From Ganoderma boninense (lineage: Eukaryota; Basidiomycota; Agaricomycetes; Polyporales; Polyporaceae), in contig CM035304.1 in NCBI GenBank assembly GCA_002900995.3, positions 3,605,612 to 3,669,611 of the forward strand: 64,000 nucleotides of DNA, read 5' to 3'. The notes under the pieces are model-generated. The model had not been told where the DNA came from. It searched no databases and worked only from the letters and a program-made list of their open reading frames with translations. The stretch's first letter is position 1; every line of letters starts with the position of its first letter. Shown one piece after another: positions 55,018 to 64,000 of the stretch. A program made the position numbers and the translations under genes.

Positions 55018-57733
55018 CAGAGAAGCGTGGCATGAAGCAGAAGACGTCTGCCTCGTAAGGTTTTTTAGCGCTTTGTTTTAGCACCATCGCTTATCCTCTT
55101 TTTAGCGCTTTGAAGCGCGCTCCTACTTCCATAGACTCGTAGGTGTATCTGACTTTACACAATGTCTCCCCGCTCATTCTTGTTATTTACAGCGAGGCAG
55201 ATGCCCGTCGACCCGATGCTCGGCCGTCTGTTATGCGGACTCCCAAGTGAGTATTCATGTTTTTGTAAGTTTGTCACCATCTTCATTGCTTGTAGAGTCG
55301 CAAGGGTCCGGGAAGATGAAGTCGAGGTGATTTCTCCTGAAAGTCCTTCTCCACGGTATGTTGAGTTGTGCTGCATGTTACATAGCTCATGCCCTGTTTA
55401 CATCCCGTAGCAAACACGCTACTCCGTACAAGTCTCGTTCCAGTCAAGGCAAGTCTTCTGTTCAAAAGTGTCGTGTCAATGCGTAAGTGTTGGTTGGTAT
55501 ACCTGCTCTGTAGATTGTCTTACTCTCGTTCAGCGACTCTTCAGATGATGACGTCGACAACGGCAAGGTTCAACCCTCTCCTACGAAAAGGTCACGCAAT
55601 AAGTTCGTGTTATTTTGCTGTATGCGTAACCAGATTCTAATTGAGTCGTAGATCACCTGAGATACCATATATGCCTACGCCTACAAGGACCATACGGTGA
55701 GTAAAGTGTACTTTGTTGCTTTTGTTTAGCCTGTTCATACATTTGATAGGGGAGTTGGTTTTACTCAGCAAGCAGAGGTTGTTATCACAACGAAACCCAA
55801 GGGTCATGTTTCATCTACCATATCTCTCCGGACACGCCCAAGGCTCGTAAGAAAACCGCATCGTCTGGCGCCAGTCGCAATGCTCCTGAGTATGTTGCAT
55901 TTATTATGTATTCTACATGTATCTCATTTATCTTTCAGTTCAGCAAGTGAATTCTTCGTCAGCTCTCCTATGAAGTAAGATGTTATGTTTTTATCACTAT
56001 CACTGCTTGACTACTTACATGTTGATTAGATCACCCAAGAAGGGGCAGGGCTTGTTTTCGAAACATGGAAGGTGATGTTGCTTATGATATAATATTAAGG
56101 CTTGTTTGCTGAATAGCTGCATCAGCTTTATTGACGATGACGCTGAGGAGAGCGCAGGCGACGTGAACAGGTTTGTCTATACTTACTGGCTTTGTATATC
56201 TTGATTGTTTAATGTTTTGTTTTCTAGCGAGACCGATTCTCCTATGTCAGTGGACGAGGAGCACCTCGTCACTTCCCCTTCCCGTGGTGTAAAGAAGACC
56301 TCCCACAAGACGTATCTCTTACCTCCTGTTGACGATGGCGATGATGATGAAGCAGATGATGCTGCTTCTCAAATCAGTAAGCCTCTATAATTTATGGCAG
56401 GAGCTAGCATTCACCCATATTACTTTAGACGACATGACCCTCATCACTCCAAAGAAGGGGAAGCTACGTGCTCTTTCAGAGGATGTGGACGAGGACGTGG
56501 TGGAGGACAACTCAGGGCGTGAACCTCTGTTGTATTCATGGGATGATGTGATCGACATCACCAACAATCCCGATGCTGCAAAGCTGCTTCCTGGCTTGAA
56601 GTGAGTTGTTGCAACCTGTATTGCTCTACGGATCACTTATACTTATGCAAAGGCCTTTCAGACCCGTCACCTTGGATATGGACAGTCGGGATCTGTTTAC
56701 AGTGGACGTCAATGACAGTGTTTTACAAGAGAAGAGTTACAAGGTCCACCCCATGTACGTCCATTTTTTTTTCTTTTTATAGACATTGATGTGGCTAACT
56801 TGTTGACGAAGCGGACTCATCTGGACCTTGGGGCTCCCTGGGGATAGCACCTACAGTTTTGCTGTCAACCCTTCTCGAGCCTCTCTCGACAAGGTCACAA
56901 CCATCCCGATTGGCAAGGACAGCGATTGTCTTCTTGCTATTCGCTCCCGATCTGTTCCCCGTCGGGCTGTATGCTTCACAGTCGGCATCGTCCTACAGTC
57001 TGACGTTGTCGAACCAACGTCTGCGTTTCGTACAAAGCTGGTCAAACAGATCCTTCTATCGCCTTTCGATCAAGAATGGTTGCGCATGGGGCACTTCTTG
57101 GGTAACGCTTTTGGCGTTCCAAAGCTCAAAATCCCTCTTTTCAAGGCAAAGGGCGTCAAGGTGGATGGTTTGGTCTTCAAAACCTTGCCAAAGGACGACC
57201 CTTTGAAGGTGATCGTTGATCCTGAGCGTATGTCTTTGGCTATTTCAAACAGTCGTATGTAAAGTCACGCTAACTGATCTGTTTACTTCAGCAACTTTCA
57301 AGCTTACTCGTGCAGTTCGACGTGACCAGTCTGGCAACGTCAAAGCTGACGCGTCAGCGCCTCCGCCTCCTGATGTATTTCCTCACCAGAGCTTCCAGGC
57401 TATGGCCTCTACGACTGTTTGGCCGACTGACACTGAAAGTGAGTCTTTCGATAGCTTTATGTTTCCTTATGCTCACGATTACTACCAGTCCCCTTGTGGG
57501 ATGCCAGGAAGGAGTTGATCGATACGAAGTTGGTTGAGTGTGGCCGCTTCGCTGTCGACAAGACCTTCCAGCTTCCCCGACTTAAGGAAGATTTGCGTTA
57601 CGGCGATATCGCTATCGTTTATTATAGTGCTAGCACGTACAAGCAGTCTAAGGAAGAGGCCAGCCTAGGCTTACAGCTCTATGGCGCAGTCCTTCTTAGC
57701 CGTCCGGACGATTCTTTTGCATCTTCAGGTTAG
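55018..57733 (+). CDS. AT-hook-type protein, diverged copy 2 (5' part in gap)
   Basis: Homologous, exon by exon, to 44508-48172. The visible part starts KRGMKQKTSAS and continues EADARRPDARPSVMRTPK, VEVISPESPSPR, QPSPTKRSRNK, SASEFFVSSPMK, ETDSPMSVDEEHL, then DSRDLFTVDVNDSVLQEKSYKVHPM, VLQSDVVEPTSAF, ILLSPFDQEWLRMG, and ends YGDIAIVYYSAS to LYGAVLLSRPDDSFASSG with TAG at 57731-57733. About 15 introns are visible. One exon near 55750-55890 does not read through cleanly, so a small frameshift is possible. CpG is much commoner here than in copy 1, arguing for a younger or less methylated copy, or a different genomic origin across the gap. Function unknown; probably nuclear. Confidence 0.6.
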
Positions 57734-58239
57734 ACTGTCTTCTCAGTGTGTAATACGATTCTTGATCACGTTCATTAAACATATCCTCGCATCCCCGCTC
57801 AGTCTTTATCGTACTTTGGTTATACTTTCTGCATTTTCAACTTTAGTATATAGCCCCTCACCGTTTCTGCATTTACTTTCATGCTTGCCCTATTTACGGC
57901 GTTTTTTACTCTTCTACGACAATCTTATTTACGATTGATGAGGTACGAAGAAATCGTTCTTATAGGCTACGCTTTGCAGAGGGCGCTTGTAACGCTGATC
58001 TGTGACGTGGGAATATATTTCATACTCAGCTTACCATTCCTCTACAGTTATGTAATCAAAGACTACAACATTTACTTACTGAGCTGACCCTAGCCTGGGG
58101 TTAGGGCCACAGCCACAATACAATTTCTAGGGTTAGAGCTGTAATGCCGTAAAAGTGGCATTGTTATTCACTTAATGTTACCTGCTTGGGCCAGGAGTGG
58201 ACGAGAAATTAGAACATACAATGCTATTGGTCGTGTATT
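57734..58239. other. AT-rich intergenic, telomere-like words
   Basis: No gene. Contains GGGGTTAGGGCC at about 58094 and CTAGGGTTAGAG near 58128, distantly like the terminal words at 34757 and 39974. Confidence 0.4.
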
Positions 58240-60915
58240 CTACGAGTACTGATTGAGATAATCAACTGGTACAGACGGTGCTCGCTCAAGAAAGTCCCAC
58301 GATGCGTCATCTACAATATTGTACAGCTCTTTCAACTCCTTATGCCGCCGCAATGTATTCTTCCACTGATTTGCATTCATAGGTTTTGCTTCGTCACTAT
58401 AAATCTTCTTCAACCGCTCCTGAAACCAATGTTCATCCCACGGAGTCCAGATCCCGGCATAACTCCCTGCTTTATTCCATGCAGAGTGTTTTGGCCACCA
58501 GGAGACATCTTCCATCTGCTTGCCATAACCTATGTAGTAGTTTTTTTAGATAGCTGACTTGTAAGAAGAACTTTTAACTCACCTGTGTATACTTTGACAA
58601 CACCACATATTACATCCAACTCCTCCATTGACAGTGAATCATCTGCAAGTTGGATGCCATTATTGTAGGTTACAATAATCTCCTCATGTCCAGCCAGTCC
58701 AGAAGGTCCATGAAGAATGTCATCCTCAATAGCTCCAACCATTCGTGTTGCATCAGGATAGTAGTGGGATATTTCTACCACAAGACGCCACACTATGCCA
58801 CCTTTCAACCATGCTGCGCGGACATGCTGGTAGTGCATTAGGTCCATTACATGCTGCACGTAGGTATCGTAGTCCTTCAAGGTAGGTCGTCTATCTTTTG
58901 GTCAATAGAGAATGGGAGGAAGCATGCCAGGTGGTTTTGTGTAGCCTGGTTGGTGCAGTCCATAATATTGAGTAACCATCCTGAACGGCACTCCAGAGGA
59001 AAACAGTGTGATTACAGCAAGCTGCTGAGTGACAAACTGGTCCTTGAACCGTCTAGCCACGTGAATAGCTCCCATTGGAGTTGTGACCAAGTTCCAAGTT
59101 TGACAGTCTGGATCCTGAGGAAACTTGAGGAGAACCCAGTGCTCGATATTGTCAGGGTCATTGTCCTGAAGTGCCATATGAAAATAGTCCATCTCCATAA
59201 AGTGAAATGGGTTGGGGTTCTTGAGAATGTAGAATTGATTCCGTGTATCAAGATCCCATGTGAATGCCAATATGCGCGAATCCCATCAGTGATTCATGAT
59301 AGCCCAGAGGCTGCCTGCGATACTTAAGCGGTGGCTTGTCTCTACAGGCAGATTCTTGTTCATCTCTCCAAGCATTTGTGGGAGACGGTCCTTGTAGGCA
59401 TCGTAGTTGACTTCACCAGCAGGGACGGTGGTGGAACATGGCCTCAAGCCCAACCAGTTCAACAATATGAAATTGGGGCTCATGTCAATGGTTGTGGAGG
59501 CTACGTAGTCTTCCGGAGACGGAATAAGGAATTCAGCATCTTCTCGGAGTACATTTTCCATAGACGCATTGTTGGGAGAGCTAGGTCCCAGATCATTGTA
59601 GAAAGTCTGAGGTGGATAGGCTTTAGGGGATGCAAACTGCTGTGAAGTGTCCATTGGTGGCTGCAACAGCTGATGCGGAATGTACATCCTAGGCGAAGCT
59701 GTTTCACCCTCCTTGAACTGGAAATGAGGAGGCATCCACAAATCCCATGTGTCATAGAAAGGGTTGTACCGACGGAATCCTGGAGGATGTACCATCCAGA
59801 GGCTTGCTACTGATGTACGGGGGACGGGGTGCCGATAGTCAGACTCCCTCCAGCGTTCTGATATGTTGTGAAAGACCCAGCAGGCAGGCACCCAAATATA
59901 CATGCGTGTGTGTGTATATGGTTGCATCCCAGACTCCGCATACGCTATGCACTGTTTCCGAGATTCTAGGTCTGCAACGGTCTCTCGGCGCCTCAGGTCT
60001 TCTTGACGACAATCCATCCGGGCAAAAAAGGCTAATCTCGTCTCTCCAGGATGCTGATAAGGCCCGAAAGGAGGTGTAGTATTGTCAAGAGCATTCATAT
60101 CAGGGTGGCGCCTTGTGGTTTGACCGCGGCACAGAGTATAGACGACAGGAGTTCCTCTAGGTAGGTTATTGCGGGCAAGAGCGACTTCAGCTGGGCTTTG
60201 TGGTATGAACTCCCGAAGGATAGGGTTGCTCGAGAAATGCTGTACATCCCGTATTCCATGCCAGAGGACAAATATTGGGACTTTGGCAGCACGGAGGATA
60301 GGGAGCATTGCGTATGAGTTACAGGCCACTGGATCAAAGACTACACCTGCACGCAGGTTGGACGAGAAGTCGCTGATAATGGAGGCGCAGAGTGCATCTG
60401 TCCAGGAGTGGTCTACTGTTTGCCCGTGAAGAAAAACAACCCAGGCTGGTACTTGGTCTATCACCGTTCCCATCTGCTGAGGCTGCCCATGCTGTGCGGT
60501 AATGAGTCCTGCCAGCATTCTACCAGTCCCGTGCGGAGAAAAGAGCCACAAAGCAATTGCCATGGAGCACCGTGCTGCAAGAACCAAGAATGCTTCATGG
60601 GCACGGCGTATTGCATACTGAGCCTTCTGGATTGAGCCATGGAGTTTTCGGTAGCCGTAGTCCTCCGGGGGTGGCCAATGCTCCTGCCCACGAATCGCTA
60701 AGTACGCAGTGGCATTATAAGGGCTTTGTTCCATTGATTGTAGCAAGAGGTCTGAGACGTGTAACAGACCCTTCTCGAGACGTATCCATGAATTCCGAAT
60801 GTTTTCGGGAAGACCCCAGCCACTCTTGAATTGGGCTGGCTGTAGAAATGTTGGGTCCACCCACAAACGGCTAAGGAGAGGGTCGTCGAGAGGAACATTT
60901 ATCAAGATAAATGGC
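58240..60915 (-). pseudogene. Large uncharacterised agaricomycete protein gene, 5'-truncated, two in-frame TGA
   Basis: Minus-strand exons 60915-58583 and 58530-58240 (52-bp intron, phase kept: VYTG-YGKQMEDVSWWPKHS). The frame is open from the copia C LTR edge (PFILINVPLDDPLLSRLWVD) to the final NQYS, except for TGA at 59288-59286 (IMNH*WDSRILAFTWD) and 58904-58902 (PPILY*PKDRRPTLKDYD). Reading continues in the same frame on both sides, so these are point nonsense changes, not frameshifts. Segments such as DHSWTDALCASIISDFSSNLRAG, FVLWHGIRDVQHF, MEDVSWWPKHSAW and WTPWDEHWFQERLKKI resemble a multicopy family in mushrooms with no known function. The 5' end was removed by copia C; upstream codons would lie beyond that element, outside the window. 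Confidence 0.7.
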
Positions 60916-61341
60916 TGTTGGCTGCAGTGGCCCTCAGGACGTCACAATGGCCTGTGTCAAGCTCTGTAAAGTCTGGATTGCAGGGAACTAAGATATGCTA
61001 CTCACCTGTGTCAAGCTCTGTAAAGTCTAAGGACACAGAGCCTGACAGAGGCGTCGATACAGCTCATGGAGCACGTGCTAGGTAGAGTATGTAACGCTGT
61101 GCTACTGGCGCCGTTATGGCGCCCAGGGAGCGAGAATTGCGGACTGTACAGTGTAAAGTAGAGCAGGATGCAGATCTAAGCTAGTTGGAGCCTCTAATGA
61201 AGACGATGTTGTATCTCTATCAGATGGGCTACTGTAACGAAACGAAAAATACCCCAGGTAGGGGACGATGCAATGTACGTACGGTGCGATCGCGGACTTG
61301 GTGCGATCAAAACTGCGGGCGCTACAGCACCGACTTCAACA
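60916..61341 (-). repeat. Copia C 3' LTR (426 bp)
   Basis: On the plus strand TGTTGGCTGCAG...GACTTCAACA. Has both the internal duplication (as in A 5' and B) and the ACCTGGGGTATTTTTCG segment (as in A 3'). Confidence 0.92.
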
Positions 61342-61350
61342 CTCTCCCCT
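61342..61350 (-). promoter_or_regulatory. Copia C polypurine tract
   Basis: Minus-strand AGGGGAGAG directly before the 3' LTR, identical to element A. Confidence 0.8.
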
Positions 61351-61356
61351 GATCGC

Positions 61357-63999
61357 TCAAGTCCCCAATCCAAGCATCTTCACCATCTCAAGCACTTTGG
61401 GCTTGGGCAGTGACTTGGTCAGGATGTCAGCAGGCATGTGCGACGTGCGCAGGTGCACCACCTCAATGCGCCCCTTGGCCACCTCATCCCGCAGCCAGTA
61501 GAAGCGCAGGTCGAGGTGCTTCATCCGCCCATGGTGCTCTGGGTTCTTCGCCACAGAGAGAGCAGAGAGGTTGTCGATGCGCATGTGGGAGGCAGAGGAG
61601 AGGCTGTAGCCAAACTCAGTGAGCAGATTGCGCAGCCAGAGCATCTCCTGCCCACACGACACTGCAGCGATGAACTCGGCCTCTGTGGTGGACAGGGCGA
61701 CGAGGGACTGGAGGCGACTCGACCAGGAGATGGCCCCAGTGCCCATCTTGATCACATAGCCAGAGGTGGAGCGACCGGTGTCAGGGCAGCCAGCGTGGTC
61801 TGCATCGGTGTAGGAGGTGAACAGCTCTGACTCTGGCGAGGGAGCATAGGTGAGCTTGTAGTCGAGGGTGCCCTTGATGTAGCGGAACAGGTGCTTGACT
61901 GCCTTCCAGTGTGCCATGCCAGGGTGCTGCGAGAAGCGTGCGAGGTTGCCCACAGTGCGAGCAATGTCTGGACGGGTGGCCACTGCAAGATAGAAGAGAG
62001 AGCCGACGGCCTGGCTGTAGGGGATGTCCTGCATCGCACAGATGTCTGCTGGTGATGTGGGGGCCATGTCTGCGCTGAGGCGGAGGCCAGGGTCCATGGG
62101 AGTGCTGACTGGGTCGCAGTTGGAGAAGCCGTATCGCTCGAGGATGTCCAGGGAGTACTGGCGCTGCGAGATGGACAGGGAACGCTGCGAGCGGTTGCGC
62201 TCAATCTGCACACCCAGCAGCCACGACGTGGGGCCCAGATCTCGCAGCTTGAAGTGCTTGCGCAGGTCGTCCTTGACTCGCTGGATTGCTGCCTTGTCCT
62301 TGCCTGCAATGGTGATGTCGTCGATGAACACAGGGATAATGAGACGCACACCATCGCGCAGGTACACCCAGACACTGTGCTCACAGGTCAGGCGTTCAAA
62401 GCCCAGCTTGGTGAGCACCTCGTCGAGCTTCTCGTGCCAACAGCGGCCAGCCTGCTTGAGGCCATAGAGGGCCTTGCGAAGGCGCCACACCCACTGCGGA
62501 GTCTTCTCCTCAAAGCCATCTGGCTGGCGCATGTAGACCTCCTCCTTGAGCTCGCCGTTGAGGTAGGCAGAGGAGATGTCCACCGACTCCAGCTCGAGGT
62601 CCTCGAGGGCTGCAAGGGCGAGGATGGCACGGATGGAGGCCCACTTGGGCGTAGGAGCAAAGGTCTCGTTGTACTCAAAGCCAGGGCGCTGTGAGAAGCC
62701 CTTCGCGACCAGTCTGCCCTTGTAGCGTTCGATGGAGCCATCTGCGTTGCGCTTGACCCGGAATACCCAGCGGGAGCCTATGGCCTTGCGATCTGGGGGC
62801 AGGAGGACGAGCTCAAAGGTGCCGTTCTCGACGAGGGACTGCAGCTCTTCCTGCGCTGCCTTGAGCCACTTGTTGCGCTCCTCAGGCTCGAGTGCCATGA
62901 CCTCGGACATCGAGGTGGGCTCCCCAAAGTGCTCCTGGCTGGCCTTCGACGCCTGCTCAACCACTGACTCGAATGCGACGTCCAGGGCATCGTCGTAGGA
63001 CAGGTAGTCAACCAGGGGGTCAGAGTAGACGTCATCGAGGCCTGCCAGCATCGCATGGAGTGCGTCCTCATCGCTGCTGTCCCCTCGACCTATGAGGTCC
63101 AGCTCGTCGTCTGAGGATGTAGGACTCGGTGGGGGAGAGCGTGGACGGTTGGGGAACGGTCGATTAAGGCCAGGAGCAGCTGGTGCATCGACTGGAGCCT
63201 CAATGAGTGGATCGGGCGACGAGGAGCGTTCAGGCTGAGGAGACGGAGCAGGAGCAGGAGCAGGAGCAGGGGACACTGAGCGAATGCGAAGGCGCTGAGG
63301 AACGAGGTTCTGGCGTTCAAGGGCACGCTCATTGAGGGAGCCTTGAGGGCGAGAGGCACGCGAGGGGAGCTGCTTGCGAGCAAGAGCTGGATAGGGCCTG
63401 AAACCTGGGTTTTGTGCTTGCTGGTGCGCAGATGGAGCGACAGGGCGAGCAACTGGTGCAGGAGGTGGCCGAGCAGGTGGAGGCGTTGGTGAGCGAGCAG
63501 GGGGTGGTGGTGAGTGAGCCAGGGGTGATGGCGAGCGAGCAGGGAGTTGTGCAGGACGTTGTGCCGGTGGTGGAGAGTCTGGTGGTGAAGGCGATCGAGC
63601 TGGAGATGGCTGGCGAGGTGGTGGAGGCACAGGCTGTGGTGCAGGTGGCGCAGGAGGAGCTGGAGGAGCTGGAGGCGCAGGAGGTGCAGGATCATCATAG
63701 TCGTCATCTCTCCCCTGATCATGCAGCTCTGGCACTCCTGGCACACCGCCGTCTGGTGGTGCTGCATCGTCAGCGTCCCCAGGGATGTCCACATCGTCGA
63801 GGGGCAGGCCAAACACATTGATGAAGGGCGAGTTGCCAGGGAAGCACTGCTCATCAAACACAGCATGCGACGAGACGATCACCTTCTTTGCTGCAGGGTC
63901 CCAGAACCGCCAGGCCTTGGTGCCATCCGGGTAGCCAATGAAAATGCACTTGCGCGTGTGGGGCTGCAGCGCCTTGCGGTCCTTCTTGCGGATGAGCAC
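61357..63999 (-). CDS. Copia C pol polyprotein, 3' part (integrase C-end, RT, RNase H)
   Basis: 880 codons without a stop. Starts in the integrase C-terminal region (KCIFIGYPDGTKAWRFWDP), passes a long Pro-rich linker, then reverse transcriptase: NKWLKAAQEELQSL, DRKAIGSRWVFRVKR, RYKGRLVAKGFSQRPG, VDISSAYLNGEL, ALYGLKQAGRCWHEKL and FIDDITIAG (the FxDD catalytic box). RNase H follows: SYTDADHAGCPDTGRSTSGY, STTEAEFIAAV, LSVAKNPEHHGRMKHLD, ILTKSLPKPKVLEM. Compared with A it keeps the Arg of YKGRLVAKG and the SLP before KPKVLEM. It copies element RNA into DNA in virus-like particles; potentially active, but gag, protease and most of the integrase lie outside the window. Confidence 0.93.
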   Translation of the reverse strand: MLIRKKDRKALQPHTRKCIFIGYPDGTKAWRFWDPAAKKVIVSSHAVFDEQCFPGNSPFINVFGLPLDDVDIPGDADDAAPPDGGVPGVPELHDQGRDDDYDDPAPPAPPAPPAPPAPPAPQPVPPPPRQPSPARSPSPPDSPPPAQRPAQLPARSPSPLAHSPPPPARSPTPPPARPPPAPVARPVAPSAHQQAQNPGFRPYPALARKQLPSRASRPQGSLNERALERQNLVPQRLRIRSVSPAPAPAPAPSPQPERSSSPDPLIEAPVDAPAAPGLNRPFPNRPRSPPPSPTSSDDELDLIGRGDSSDEDALHAMLAGLDDVYSDPLVDYLSYDDALDVAFESVVEQASKASQEHFGEPTSMSEVMALEPEERNKWLKAAQEELQSLVENGTFELVLLPPDRKAIGSRWVFRVKRNADGSIERYKGRLVAKGFSQRPGFEYNETFAPTPKWASIRAILALAALEDLELESVDISSAYLNGELKEEVYMRQPDGFEEKTPQWVWRLRKALYGLKQAGRCWHEKLDEVLTKLGFERLTCEHSVWVYLRDGVRLIIPVFIDDITIAGKDKAAIQRVKDDLRKHFKLRDLGPTSWLLGVQIERNRSQRSLSISQRQYSLDILERYGFSNCDPVSTPMDPGLRLSADMAPTSPADICAMQDIPYSQAVGSLFYLAVATRPDIARTVGNLARFSQHPGMAHWKAVKHLFRYIKGTLDYKLTYAPSPESELFTSYTDADHAGCPDTGRSTSGYVIKMGTGAISWSSRLQSLVALSTTEAEFIAAVSCGQEMLWLRNLLTEFGYSLSSASHMRIDNLSALSVAKNPEHHGRMKHLDLRFYWLRDEVAKGRIEVVHLRTSHMPADILTKSLPKPKVLEMVKMLGLGT

Positions 64000-64000
64000 A

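Larger units (their letters stand above)
60916..64000 (-). mobile_element. Ty1/copia LTR retrotransposon C (5' part beyond window)
   Basis: 3' LTR 61341-60916, purine tract 61350-61342, pol frame 63999-61357. Flank 60911-60915 is ATGGC; the other side is not in the window. It is inserted in the gene at 60915-58240. The frame is uninterrupted, so this is the best preserved of the three copies. Confidence 0.92.

Noticed and set aside
61438..61830. Plus-strand ORFs opposite copia C RNase H
   Set aside because: Antisense shadows of the intact minus-strand pol frame.

Overview
The window looks like a transposon-rich tract of a mushroom-forming basidiomycete (Agaricomycetes). The evidence is the short GT-AG introns (about 50-85 bp, sometimes more than 20 per gene) together with basidiomycete element families: PIF/Harbinger with a DUF6818 partner, Tnp2-type CACTA, Ty1/copia primed by half an initiator tRNA-Met, a Helitron, an integrase-core family, a TET/JBP dioxygenase and an Ecl1-type zinc protein. 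No housekeeping gene is recognisable. The species cannot be named from sequence alone.

Left part (1-26 kb). A Harbinger-like pair lies at 295-3937 (DDE transposase and DUF6818 Myb-like protein, tail to tail). Then comes a roughly 2.9 kb segment (4305-7233) that recurs in inverted orientation at 22978-25946. Between these arms are a 211-aa gene of unknown function (7013-7719), a Tnp2 transposase gene broken into a forward 5' part (10263-11831) and an inverted middle part (17804-16964), and two copia elements facing each other: A (+, 11832-16963) and B (-, 17805-22977). The flanks of B, the unlike LTRs of A and the split Tnp2 gene fit an inverted duplication reworked by recombination between copia copies. 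A and B share the same in-frame TGA and the same loss of most of gag.

Middle part (26-55 kb). A LINE 3' relic (26083-26440) is followed by an array of heat-shock-element-like motifs upstream of a TATA box (27282-27709), poorly defined intron-rich genes, a decayed integrase-core gene (about 31.7-33.9 kb, -), and an AT-rich, CpG-poor stretch. From 34.7 kb the cargo is unusual: an Ecl1-like zinc protein (36681-38370), a TET/JBP-type DNA dioxygenase (40119-42050), a convergent gene of unknown function (43599-42291), a very intron-rich AT-hook protein (44508-48172), and a Helitron Rep protein (50905-54917) whose HUH motif reads HLY. The Helitron runs into a 100-N assembly gap.

Right part (55-64 kb). 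A diverged second copy of the AT-hook-type gene emerges from the gap (55018-57733). It is followed by a large uncharacterised agaricomycete gene (-, 60915-58240) carrying two in-frame TGA codons. That gene is cut at its 5' end by copia element C (-, 60916 to the window end), the best preserved of the three copies. Several inactivating stops are TGA, compatible with loss of 5-methylcytosine at CGA codons, which is notable beside a TET/JBP gene.
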